A stretch of 11,043 bases of DNA from an uncultured Oscillospiraceae bacterium (GCA_900751035.1 CAADSF010000047.1:1-11043), one strand, 5' to 3'. Positions 1-4,617 are shown, counted from the first letter of the stretch. A program made the numbers and translations. Notes: generated by a model not told the origin, from the letters alone.

Positions 1-101
1 GTGTGCTCGACAAAGTAAAGGCCGTTGTCATTCTTGAAGTATGCGCCGGTGATTTCCACCACGTCGCCGGTTTTCATGGGGCGGTTGTTCTTGTCGTTCA
101 T
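1..101 (-). CDS. Small protein of unknown function, C-terminus beyond window edge
   Basis: This is the last visible gene of the leftward operon, and only its first 33 codons lie in the window. The protein begins MNDKNNRPMKTGDVVEITGA and continues through YFKNDNGLYFVEH. An AGGAGG ribosome site at 109-114 sits 7 bases before the ATG and fixes the start. The opening (a basic/polar leader, then a short beta-rich stretch around GDVVEITGAYFKNDNGLYFV) reminds me of small uncharacterised proteins carried by clostridial plasmids and conjugative elements, but I cannot name a family. The 103-base gap from the upstream gene shows no promoter or terminator I would defend, so I infer cotranscription. Confidence 0.7.
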   Translation of the reverse strand, partial: MNDKNNRPMKTGDVVEITGAYFKNDNGLYFVEH

Positions 102-204
102 AGTAAATCCTCCTGAAATTGTGCTTTGAATGTGTAGATTTTGGATTTCTGGGGTGCCGTCGCTTTGTCCGGTGCGGCGGCTCCAAGGTGTCCGGGGGTG
201 CTGT

Positions 205-831
205 TCAGGCGTAAACTTTGCCGTTGGCGCCGGTCTGGTAGCTTTTGAAGATCATAACCGGGTCTTTCAGCAGGGCGGCGGCGTCCTCGATATAGGAAGC
301 GGAAAAGCTTTCGTATTTACTGCGGGTGATCTTGATTTTCTCGTCCTCCTTCAGGGTTTCGTGCGTGGCGGTTTCCGGCAGCTCCTGCCAGCCGTTGAAG
401 ATCAGCAGGGAAGCGCCGCAAAATAACCGGCTGCGGGTGGAGCGCTTGCGGTATGGGGTGTAGGTCAGGCGCACAACGTCGGCGTGCTGGGCGTAGGTGG
501 TGAGGGCGTAGCCGTGAAAGGTGATTTTCTCCACAATGGGGAAACCAAACTCGGAGAGATATACAAGGGTATATTTCCGTCCCGGAACCAGTCCGGCAGC
601 GTCCACAGCTTTTTGCAGGGGTTCGGCGTACTGCTGGATCATGGAATGAAACGCGGCCAGCGCGGCGGCCTCCGTTGTAACGGTGGTGCTGTTCAGCTCG
701 TCTCCGTTCTCGATGATGGCGGCAACCTCAATTTGACCGCCCAGGGGCCGCAGGTCCGCGGCGTTGATGATGACTTTCCGGCGGAGGGTGTAGCCGCCGC
801 CGATCTCGGCATGATAAAGACTGTTAAACAT
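205..831 (-). CDS. Conserved-looking protein of unknown function, 208 aa
   Basis: The start at 831 (MFNSLYHAEIGGGYTLRRK) is chosen because AAGGAGG at 840-846 lies 8 bases upstream. The frame is open further, to an ATG at 924 that overlaps the stop of the preceding gene as ATGA and would add 31 residues; that start has only a weak ribosome site, but I cannot exclude it. The protein is soluble, with no membrane segment or signal peptide. It has an Ala-rich helical middle around TTEAAALAAFHSMIQQYAEP, a beta-rich part (GRKYTLVYLSEFGFPIVEKI), and a basic stretch PYRKRSTRSRLF. I do not recognise a catalytic motif. Its place in an RHH-led operon suggests an accessory function of the element. Confidence 0.75.
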   Translation of the reverse strand: MFNSLYHAEIGGGYTLRRKVIINAADLRPLGGQIEVAAIIENGDELNSTTVTTEAAALAAFHSMIQQYAEPLQKAVDAAGLVPGRKYTLVYLSEFGFPIVEKITFHGYALTTYAQHADVVRLTYTPYRKRSTRSRLFCGASLLIFNGWQELPETATHETLKEDEKIKITRSKYESFSASYIEDAAALLKDPVMIFKSYQTGANGKVYA

Positions 832-920
832 GGGGGAAACCTCCTTGATGAAAAATTCGATATTGTTTTTGATTTCGTGGGGTGCGGCTGATATGCTCAA
901 CCGCCCAGAAGCAGCGCCGG

Positions 921-1139
921 TCATGTAATAGCCTTGACAAATTCTCGCTTGATCTCGATTTCCGCGCCCCTCGGACTTATGCCGATTTCAGAGATTACAA
1001 AATCACCATACGCGGCCAACTCGATTGCAACGGACGGGTCGAAATCCTTTGTTGCTCCGTCGGCTGAAATGTAGATTTCCATCTTTCTGTCGTCGTCGGG
1101 GTAGAACTTAATCAGTTTGCACAATTCCTTTACCGTCAT
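921..1139 (-). CDS. Small acidic protein of unknown function, 72 aa
   Basis: The protein begins MTVKELCKLIKFYPDDDRKM and ends in IEIKREFVKAIT. AAGGAGG at 1148-1154 lies 8 bases before the ATG, a strong start. It follows the RHH gene after only 24 bases, and its stop overlaps a possible ATG of the next gene (ATGA at 921-924), so it belongs to the same transcript. It reads as a short helix followed by beta strands (KMEIYISADG, DFVISEIGIS, AEIEIKREFV). The opening 'TVKELCKLIKFYPDD' with a following 'EIYI' strand is a type I have seen in small clostridial mobile-element proteins, but no function can be given. Confidence 0.7.
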   Translation of the reverse strand: MTVKELCKLIKFYPDDDRKMEIYISADGATKDFDPSVAIELAAYGDFVISEIGISPRGAEIEIKREFVKAIT

Positions 1140-1163
1140 CGTTTTTCCTCCTTGTTCCGCCGC

Positions 1164-1499
1164 TCACTCGTCAACGGAAATTTTGATTTTCAGGGTGATT
1201 TCCTTTTCTGCCGGTGCCGGGGCTTGCGTGGGGGCGTGTCCGGTGCCCGGTGCCCATTTCTCCCGCTTCGTATCGTAGCCGCGCGCCTCTGCGATTTGCG
1301 GCAATGCGTTATCGAGCGTCAGCGCCAACCCGCTGCGCTGCTCCACCGCTTCCAAAATATAGCGGTTTACGCTTTGACCGTCAGCGGCGGCGGCTTCTTT
1401 GATTCTCTCTCGGCTCCCTTTGGGGACAACAACAGAAATTCTTTCATAGTTTTCTTTGTTGTATTTGTTCGGGTCCCATTTGTTTTGCCTTTTCGCCAT
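1164..1499 (-). CDS. Ribbon-helix-helix (Arc/CopG-type) DNA-binding protein, 111 aa
   Basis: Probably a DNA-binding regulator and the first gene of the leftward operon. Residues ~18-55 fit a ribbon-helix-helix fold: a beta strand with alternating residues (YERISVVVPKG), a first helix (SRERIKEAAAADG), the Ser-x-Asn turn (QSVNRYI) and a second helix (LEAVEQR). RHH proteins usually act as dimers or tetramers whose paired strand enters the major groove; that is family knowledge. The C-terminal part (~80-111) is a Pro/Ala linker followed by a short KITLKIKI-like strand. AAGGAAG at 1507-1513 is the ribosome site, 7 bases before the ATG. The gene faces the other RHH gene across a field of repeated TTAAGTAGA sites, so autoregulation is the natural inference. 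Confidence 0.8.
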   Translation of the reverse strand: MAKRQNKWDPNKYNKENYERISVVVPKGSRERIKEAAAADGQSVNRYILEAVEQRSGLALTLDNALPQIAEARGYDTKREKWAPGTGHAPTQAPAPAEKEITLKIKISVDE

Positions 1500-1629
1500 T
1501 GTTTCACTTCCTTTTTGGTTTGTTAAGTGGTAGTATTATTAAGTAGAAACATTATCAAGTAGAACTCGGCGGCAAAACACACAGTATTCGGCGGTTTTAC
1601 CGCTCTGGATTATCTACTTGTTAATAAGG

Positions 1630-1658
1630 ATTATAGCACCTTGTTAAGTAGTCGTCTA
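1630..1658 (-). promoter_or_regulatory. Promoter of the leftward RHH operon
   Basis: On the minus strand a perfect TATAAT (1635 to 1630) has, 17 bases upstream, the weak -35 TAGACG (1658 to 1653). A TTAAGTAGA-like site lies just downstream of the -10 (1609-1624) and another inside the spacer (1644-1651). The weak -35 combined with sites over the start region suggests regulated use. This is read from sequence only. Confidence 0.5.
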
Positions 1659-1707
1659 TTGACAAGATGCATAAACATTAAGTAGACAATTTAGCGAAAT
1701 TATCTAC

Positions 1708-1737
1708 TTGTTAAAAGCGCGGCTTTCCGTTTATAAT
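1708..1737 (+). promoter_or_regulatory. Promoter of the rightward RHH gene
   Basis: TTGTTA (1708-1713) and a perfect TATAAT (1732-1737) are separated by 18 bases. The -35 lies inside one repeat copy (1703-1714), and another copy (1736-1744) begins at the end of the -10. A protein bound to these sites would block polymerase, which fits repression by the encoded RHH protein. Confidence 0.65.
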
Positions 1738-1745
1738 AAGTAGAC

Positions 1746-1770
1746 AAAGGAGGCGATTTTTATAGCATTG
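1746..1770 (+). promoter_or_regulatory. Ribosome site and disputed start codon of the rightward RHH gene
   Basis: AAAGGAGG (1746-1753) is followed 14 bases later by TTG (1768) and 8 bases later by in-frame ATA (1762). Spacing favours ATA, which would give a protein beginning M-A-L-R-K-Y-T. No ATG or GTG lies at suitable distance in this frame. An ATG-to-ATA change or sequencing error is an alternative. Confidence 0.5.
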
Positions 1771-2409
1771 CGAAAATACACAGAGGCACAAAAGAAAAGT
1801 GCAAAAAAATGGGACGCCGAAAACCTGGACCGTGTTTCTGTGGCTTTGCCCAAGGGCATGAAAGCAGACATCAAAGCGGCAATAGGTGAGGGTGGAAGCG
1901 TAAACGGATTTATCCGGGAAGCTGTCGAGGCAAAGCTGAACGGAATCACGCCAACACCCACCGCCGGAAATGCCCCAGAAACGCCACAGGAAGCCGCAGG
2001 AGCGATTTTAGAGGGCGGGGTAGTATGTCTGCCCTCGGAGGAAGAAAAAAGCGCTCAGAACGCGCCAGAAGTCGAAAACGGGCGAACCGCTTGCAGCGTG
2101 AAAAGCGATATTTACGAAGCGGCGGCGGTCGCGGCCGGAAAGAAATCCGTCAGCATCAACGATTTTGTTGATAAATGGGTCAAGATCGGAGCAGACGAAA
2201 CGGAAAAGATTATCAGATTAAGCGGGAACATGCACAAACCCTTGCAGATCGAGAAGCCAAATGAAGCCCCATACCCTGCCCCGAAAAAGAAAACGGAAGA
2301 GCCAAAGCCCGCGTATGTGTGGAACGAAGACGGAACGCCGACAACCTGGGCGGAAATATTCGAGCGGGAGGGCTGGAACAAGCCCAAAAATAAAAGCGCT
2401 GGGGAGTAA
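1768..2409 (+). CDS. Ribbon-helix-helix DNA-binding protein with long C-terminal region, ~213-215 aa
   Basis: Residues ~20-55 form an RHH domain closely matching the divergent 111-aa protein: strand LDRVSVALPKG, helix MKADIKAAIGEG, then SVNGFIREAVEAKL. A second, weaker RHH-like stretch lies further on (KKSVSINDFVDKWVKIGADE), so the protein may carry two DNA-binding units or an oligomerisation module. The C-terminal third is Lys/Pro-rich and ends in WNEDGTPTTWAEIFEREG plus a charged tail. I annotate the conventional TTG start at 1768, but an ATA at 1762 is better spaced from the ribosome site and adds two residues. Transcription starts within its own candidate operators, and a hairpin overlaps its stop codon. 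It could be a transcription regulator or a centromere-binding partition adaptor for the neighbouring repeat arrays. Confidence 0.8.
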   Translation: MRKYTEAQKKSAKKWDAENLDRVSVALPKGMKADIKAAIGEGGSVNGFIREAVEAKLNGITPTPTAGNAPETPQEAAGAILEGGVVCLPSEEEKSAQNAPEVENGRTACSVKSDIYEAAAVAAGKKSVSINDFVDKWVKIGADETEKIIRLSGNMHKPLQIEKPNEAPYPAPKKKTEEPKPAYVWNEDGTPTTWAEIFEREGWNKPKNKSAGE

Positions 2410-2422
2410 TCCCCGGCGCTTT
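2393..2422 (+). terminator. Hairpin spanning the stop codon of the RHH gene
   Basis: AAAGCGC-T-GGGGA (2393-2405) pairs with TCCCC-G-GCGCTTT (2410-2422), leaving a GTAA loop that contains the TAA stop. This gives about 13 pairs including one T-G. The stem itself ends in TTT, but no longer T run follows, so termination may be partial. Confidence 0.5.
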
Positions 2423-2449
2423 GCCTTGTATCCATCATGTGTCCGGTCG

Positions 2450-2482
2450 ACCAATCGGCAACCAATCGGCAACCAATCGGCA
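2450..2482. repeat. Three perfect tandem copies of ACCAATCGGCA (11 bp)
   Basis: Copies at 2450-2460, 2461-2471 and 2472-2482 are identical, and a fourth partial copy (ACC) follows at 2483. The 11-base period puts every copy on the same face of the helix, as expected for a protein-binding iteron array. Confidence 0.9.
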
Positions 2483-2586
2483 ACCGTCAGACGATTTTTT
2501 ATCCTCGATTTGCGCGAAGTGCACAAAATACGAGCGCTATAATTGTTTGAACTGCCATATTGCTATTTCTCGGCTTTTGATGTATT

Positions 2587-2622
2587 CGCGCGCGCGCCAG
2601 CGTGCGCACATCCGCGCCCGTT
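2587..2622. repeat. Left copy of a split direct repeat: CG tract plus CCGCGCCCGTT
   Basis: An alternating CGCGCGCGCGC tract (2587-2597) is followed by CCGCGCCCGTT (2612-2622). The same two elements in the same order recur at 4299-4326. The two copies flank the toxin-antitoxin operon and the 3830-4192 gene. Confidence 0.55.
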
Positions 2623-2758
2623 ACTTGCGCGCCGGTTCTTTTTTAGATATATCTATGATAGAAGGATTATAATAAAGTAATATATAGATAGATAAAAGAA
2701 AGAGAGATTCTTCTAAATGGGGGGTGTGGGGGGAAATTTCTTCTTAAATTTGCCTCTT

Positions 2759-2802
2759 CACATTTTTCGCACATTTTGCGCACATTGTGTGCACATTGTG
2801 AC
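2759..2802. repeat. Four tandem 11-bp repeats with CACATT core
   Basis: Units are CACATTTTTCG (2759-2769), CACATTTTGCG (2770-2780), CACATTGTGTG (2781-2791) and CACATTGTGAC (2792-2802). The first six bases are invariant and the last five drift. The period equals that of the 2450-2482 array although the sequence differs, so two different proteins, or two families of site, are suggested. Confidence 0.8.
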
Positions 2803-2860
2803 GCCTTAGAATCATCCTATTTTCAATGTCTTTTTCATCTGGCGGCCAATTCGGAAAACC

Positions 2861-2904
2861 GTTAGCGTTACCATCCGTTACTGTAACGTTACCTGTAACG
2901 TTAC
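2861..2904. repeat. Tandem CTGTAACGTTAC palindromes with flanking half-sites
   Basis: CTGTAACGTTAC occurs twice with no gap (2881-2892 and 2893-2904); each holds the perfect palindrome GTAACGTTAC. Upstream lie further GTTAC-type half-sites around 2861-2881 (GTTAGCGTTAC and CGTTAC), the last forming CGTTAC-T-GTAACG. This is a dense dimer-binding-site array just beyond the terminator of the toxin-antitoxin operon. Confidence 0.75.
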
Positions 2905-2912
2905 AGGAGAAT

Positions 2913-2948
2913 AAAAAAGCAGCGGCCCGGAGGTTTTCCGGGTCGCTG
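2913..2948 (-). terminator. Rho-independent terminator of the toxin-antitoxin operon
   Basis: Read on the minus strand, a hairpin of about 11 pairs (2938-2948 with 2920-2930, one G-T pair, 7-base loop) is followed directly by a run of six T (complement of AAAAAA at 2913-2918). It lies 17 bases after the antitoxin stop. Confidence 0.85.
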
Positions 2949-2964
2949 TTCCGCGTTTTGGGGG

Positions 2965-3306
2965 TCAGGCGTTAGCTTGATATTTTGCGAGTGCATCCGA
3001 AATAGCACGATTTACAAAGGCGTTTGCCGTTTCCCCCAAGGAGGCGGCGCAAGTCTTTATAACGGCTTTTTGCCCTTTCGGTAAAACAAGATCCATTCTG
3101 TCATAAGTCTTTTTTACATACTTGCGAACGGCGGCTTGCTGGGCCTTTGTGGTTTTGGTTTTCCGCTCGATATAGTCAGTTATATTTTCGGAGGTTCCGT
3201 CGTCCATAGCTTCCGCAGCGGCAAGGCTGGCCGCAGCTCCCCGGGTGAGATTTTCGGCGGGTTGGGCGTCAATTTCTGCCAGTCGTGCGCGTAATGCTTC
3301 GTTCAT
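2965..3306 (-). CDS. Probable antitoxin with C-terminal ribbon-helix-helix domain, 113 aa
   Basis: The start at 3306 (MNEALRARLAEIDAQPAENL) has AAAGGAG at 3315-3321, 8 bases upstream; an ATG at 3324 in frame would place that ribosome site inside the gene. The RHH fold is at the C-terminus (~70-110): strand YDRMDLVLPKG, helix QKAVIKTCAASLG, then ETANAFVNRAISDAL. The N-terminal ~65 residues are Ala-rich, acidic and probably flexible. It is the second gene of a leftward pair with a RelE/ParE-type toxin and ends at a good terminator. Most RHH antitoxins bind DNA through the N-terminus and bind toxin with a C-terminal tail, so this order is inverted. Antitoxin function is inferred from the neighbour and the fold. 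Confidence 0.75.
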   Translation of the reverse strand: MNEALRARLAEIDAQPAENLTRGAAASLAAAEAMDDGTSENITDYIERKTKTTKAQQAAVRKYVKKTYDRMDLVLPKGQKAVIKTCAASLGETANAFVNRAISDALAKYQANA

Positions 3307-3385
3307 GTTATATGCTCCTTTCAATGCCTCAATACGATTGGTTATGCTGCTTTTTCTGCTTCTTTATTCGGCTTCTGGTTCTGCT

Positions 3386-3640
3386 TTAGTATATGTCTCC
3401 GCGTGTATTGATCTCTTTTACAGTAACGGTTTCTTTGTCCGTGTCGATTTGAAAAATTGCCCGGTAATGATAGATTTTCAACCGGTACATGCGAGAGCCA
3501 GCACCCCGCAAGGGGACAATATCGCCGGAAAGGGTTGATAATCCGGCCACCGCCGCCGCTACCCGGCCCCGTTCAGGCTCCGGCAGCTTGTCTAAATATT
3601 TTTGCGGCTGCTTCTTGATGATAACCGTTAGTCCGTCCAC
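3386..3640 (-). CDS. RelE/ParE-family toxin, 84 aa
   Basis: Length and pattern match the RelE/ParE superfamily: an early basic/helical part (KKQPQKYLDKLPEPERGRVA), a central helix (VAAAVAGLSTL), the loop GDIVPLRGAGSRMYRLKI, the strand YHYRAIFQID and the end VTVKEINTRGDIY. 'YRL...YRAIF' and the final 'R-G-D-I-Y' are typical. In this superfamily RelE members cleave mRNA at the ribosome and ParE members inhibit gyrase; sequence alone does not tell me which. The start is GTG at 3640, with AAGGAGG at 3648-3654, 7 bases away. The toxin comes before the antitoxin, separated by 79 bases that hold the antitoxin ribosome site, a HigBA-like order. Its promoter overlaps an inverted-repeat operator. Confidence 0.85.
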   Translation of the reverse strand: MDGLTVIIKKQPQKYLDKLPEPERGRVAAAVAGLSTLSGDIVPLRGAGSRMYRLKIYHYRAIFQIDTDKETVTVKEINTRGDIY

Positions 3641-3676
3641 GTTTCCGCCTCCTTTACTGTTGATATTTTACCACCC

Positions 3677-3768
3677 TATATATAATTCTGTAAATATACA
3701 ATTTCAACAATATAATTACAGAAATATTGTTAATTGTGTATCTTGATATAATTACAGAATTATATATA
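3677..3768. repeat. 17-bp inverted repeat plus extra half-site: operator of the toxin-antitoxin operon
   Basis: TATATATAATTCTGTAA (3677-3693) is the exact reverse complement of 3752-3768. A third site, TATAATTACAGAA at 3711-3723, repeats 3747-3759 exactly, 36 bases apart. The outer arms cover the -10 regions of both divergent promoters, so one bound protein could silence both directions. The likely binder is the RHH antitoxin, alone or with toxin. Confidence 0.75.
3679..3707 (-). promoter_or_regulatory. Promoter of the toxin-antitoxin operon
   Basis: On the minus strand TTGAAA (3707 to 3702) and TATATA (3684 to 3679) are 17 bases apart. The -10 is inside the left arm of the inverted repeat. 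The leader to the toxin GTG is short and holds only the ribosome site. Confidence 0.6.
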
Positions 3769-3770
3769 AT
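3743..3770 (+). promoter_or_regulatory. Promoter of the 3830-4192 gene
   Basis: TTGATA (3743-3748) and a perfect TATAAT (3765-3770) are separated by 16 bases. The spacer and part of the -10 lie inside the right arm of the inverted repeat, so this promoter is probably controlled together with the toxin-antitoxin operon. Confidence 0.65.
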
Positions 3771-3829
3771 AGAAGCATAAAGAACAGGACAACACCACGG
3801 AGGCCCAACAGTCCGGAAAGGAACAGAAA

Positions 3830-4192
3830 ATGAAGGCAAACTATTTCGACCAGATCGCCGGAGCCGTGAAGCTCGATTCTCGCGTTTCCATTTACGTCCC
3901 CAGCACCACCGACACCGACAAACCCACCGACAACCGCGAGCAGGTCGAGAAGGTCGCCGCGAAACTGTCGGCCATGTTTGGCGGCGCAACTGCAACCGAG
4001 GCGCGCGGCTACTGGTGCAGCCAGTCCGCCGGCCTTGTGGGCGAGGCCGTGACCATCGTTTACAGCGCCGCCACGCCGGAAGCGGTGCAGGAGCACGCCG
4101 CCGAGGTCGTCGAGCTTTGCCGCCAGATCAAAGAGGACATGCAGCAAGAGGGCGTGAGTCTCGACGTTGACGGCACGCTTTACATCATCTAA
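3830..4192 (+). CDS. Protein of unknown function, 120 aa, divergent from toxin-antitoxin operon
   Basis: The start ATG has AAAGGA at 3817-3822, 7 bases upstream, and its own promoter at 3743-3770. The protein alternates strands and helices: SRVSIYVPSTTDTDKPTDN, a helix QVEKVAAKLSAMFGG, then ATATEARGYWCSQSAG, the strand VGEAVTIVYSAATP, a long helix EAVQEHAAEVVELCRQIKED, and a terminal strand VSLDVDGTLYII. This repeated strand-helix layout suggests a small compact alpha/beta (ferredoxin- or dodecin-like) fold; I have seen similar proteins on Firmicute plasmids without known role. There is no signal peptide or membrane segment. Shared operator DNA with the toxin-antitoxin pair suggests joint regulation, perhaps a third component. 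Confidence 0.75.
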   Translation: MKANYFDQIAGAVKLDSRVSIYVPSTTDTDKPTDNREQVEKVAAKLSAMFGGATATEARGYWCSQSAGLVGEAVTIVYSAATPEAVQEHAAEVVELCRQIKEDMQQEGVSLDVDGTLYII

Positions 4193-4223
4193 CCCAACCC
4201 CAACACCATAAACCACCGCCACA

Positions 4224-4254
4224 GCCCGCAGGGGACGCCCCAGCGGGCCTTTCT
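4224..4254 (+). terminator. Rho-independent terminator after the 3830-4192 gene
   Basis: GCCCGC-A-GGGG (4224-4234) pairs with CCCC-A-GCGGGC (4238-4248) around an ACG loop, with one A-A mismatch. It is followed by CTTTCTC, a modest T-rich tail. It lies 32 bases after the stop codon. Confidence 0.7.
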
Positions 4255-4298
4255 CATGCCCTGCCGTATGCGAGCACCAAGAAAAGCCCTGAGGCTGT

Positions 4299-4326
4299 AC
4301 GCGCGCGCGTTTATCCCGCGCCCGTT
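4299..4326. repeat. Right copy of a split direct repeat: CG tract plus CCGCGCCCGTT
   Basis: The 12-base palindrome ACGCGCGCGCGT (4299-4310) is followed by CCGCGCCCGTT (4316-4326), then a T run. It matches 2587-2622 in element order and orientation. The tract is alternating purine-pyrimidine and so prone to unusual helix form. Confidence 0.55.
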
Positions 4327-4437
4327 TTTAGTACACTATATTATTCTTTATTTTCAAATACAGACAAAAAGAGCAAAAAAACGGGGAGGGGTGGAAGAGT
4401 CGCCGAACCCGGCTTGTTCATGGGCGAGAACGGCGAA

Positions 4438-4454
4438 CTGTTGCAAATGCAACA
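4438..4454. repeat. Palindromic site CTGTTGCAAATGCAACA, copy 1
   Basis: TGTTGCA and TGCAACA are perfect 7-base arms around AA. An identical 17-base copy lies at 4588-4604, 150 bases on, and both follow a GAAC-rich stretch. The form suits a dimeric repressor or recombination accessory site. Confidence 0.8.
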
Positions 4455-4498
4455 CATTGAGCGAAGCGAGCGGAACGGCAGAAAGGTTAGCTGCGATT

Positions 4499-4563
4499 GA
4501 TAGTCAATAAGTGTTTACTATCTAACTTCGTCGATCAAACGACAAGACGGGTGTCTTGACACC
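4499..4563. repeat. Cluster of overlapping hairpins between the two TGTTGCA palindromes
   Basis: Inverted repeats in order: GATAGT/ACTATC (4499-4504, 4517-4522), GTCG/CGAC (4530-4533, 4540-4543), CAAGAC/GTCTTG (4543-4548, 4553-4558), and GGTGTC/GACACC (4550-4555, 4558-4563). The last two share bases and cannot form together, so this stretch could switch between two structures in single-stranded DNA or RNA. Confidence 0.6.
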
Positions 4564-4587
4564 TATGTTGTGCAGATTGACGAACGA

Positions 4588-4604
4588 CTGTTGCAAATGC
4601 AACA
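4588..4604. repeat. Palindromic site CTGTTGCAAATGCAACA, copy 2
   Basis: Identical over 17 bases to 4438-4454. Each copy is followed in the same order by TCAATAAGTG (4504-4513 and 4634-4643), so the region looks like an old, diverged duplication of one module. Confidence 0.8.
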
Positions 4605-4617
4605 AAAAATGGCGGTA

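Larger units (their letters stand above)
1521..1747. repeat. Eight TTAAGTAGA-like sites in a divergent control region (candidate RHH operators)
   Basis: Copies on the plus strand: 1523-1530 (degenerate TTAAGTGG), 1539-1547, 1555-1563 (TCAAGTAGA), 1644-1651 (8 of 9 bases), 1678-1686, and 1736-1744 (ATAAGTAGA). Copies on the minus strand: within 1613-1624 and 1703-1714, both TCTACTTGTTAA; these two share an identical 16-base block, ATTATCTACTTGTTAA at 1609-1624 and 1699-1714. The copies at 1535-1550 and 1551-1566 are direct repeats exactly 16 bases apart, and 1678-1686 with 1703-1714 form an inverted pair. They surround two back-to-back promoters between two RHH genes, so I infer operators for one or both RHH proteins. 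Confidence 0.75.
2423..2912. other. Non-coding region with two iteron-like arrays and AT-rich stretch (possible origin or centromere)
   Basis: No credible gene is present: frames here lack ribosome sites or read through repeats. In order it holds three tandem 11-base repeats (2450-2482), an alternating CG tract (2587-2597) and GC-rich stretch followed by a T run (2637-2644), an AT-rich stretch (about 2640-2715, with AGATATATCT palindrome at 2645-2654), a G run (2719-2733), four tandem 11-base repeats (2759-2802), and GTAACGTTAC palindromes (2861-2904). Iterons of about one helical turn beside easily melted AT-rich DNA are the classic layout of plasmid/phage origins; RHH centromere arrays look similar. 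No Rep gene is visible in this window. Confidence 0.5.

Noticed and set aside
484..891. Long open frame on the plus strand over the 208-aa gene
   Set aside because: It is antisense to a gene with a strong ribosome site, has none itself, and its protein is low-complexity Gly/Val-rich.
2112..2542. Several overlapping frames around 2112-2542
   Set aside because: They are antisense to the RHH gene or run through the 11-bp repeats, without ribosome sites.
2587..2644. GC-rich tract followed by six T as a rightward terminator
   Set aside because: GCGCGC tracts could pair, but the stem is not unique and is far (about 180 bases) from the nearest gene end.
2450..2802. CRISPR array
   Set aside because: Repeat units are 11 bp with no spacers and no cas genes.
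3654..4222. Minus-strand frames opposite the 120-aa gene
   Set aside because: They are Arg/Trp- or Gly/Leu-rich shadows that cover the divergent promoters; the plus-strand gene has promoter, ribosome site and terminator.
4256..4510. Plus-strand frame of 84 codons after the terminator
   Set aside because: No ribosome site, a composition unlike the neighbours, and it reads across the CG tract and a palindrome.
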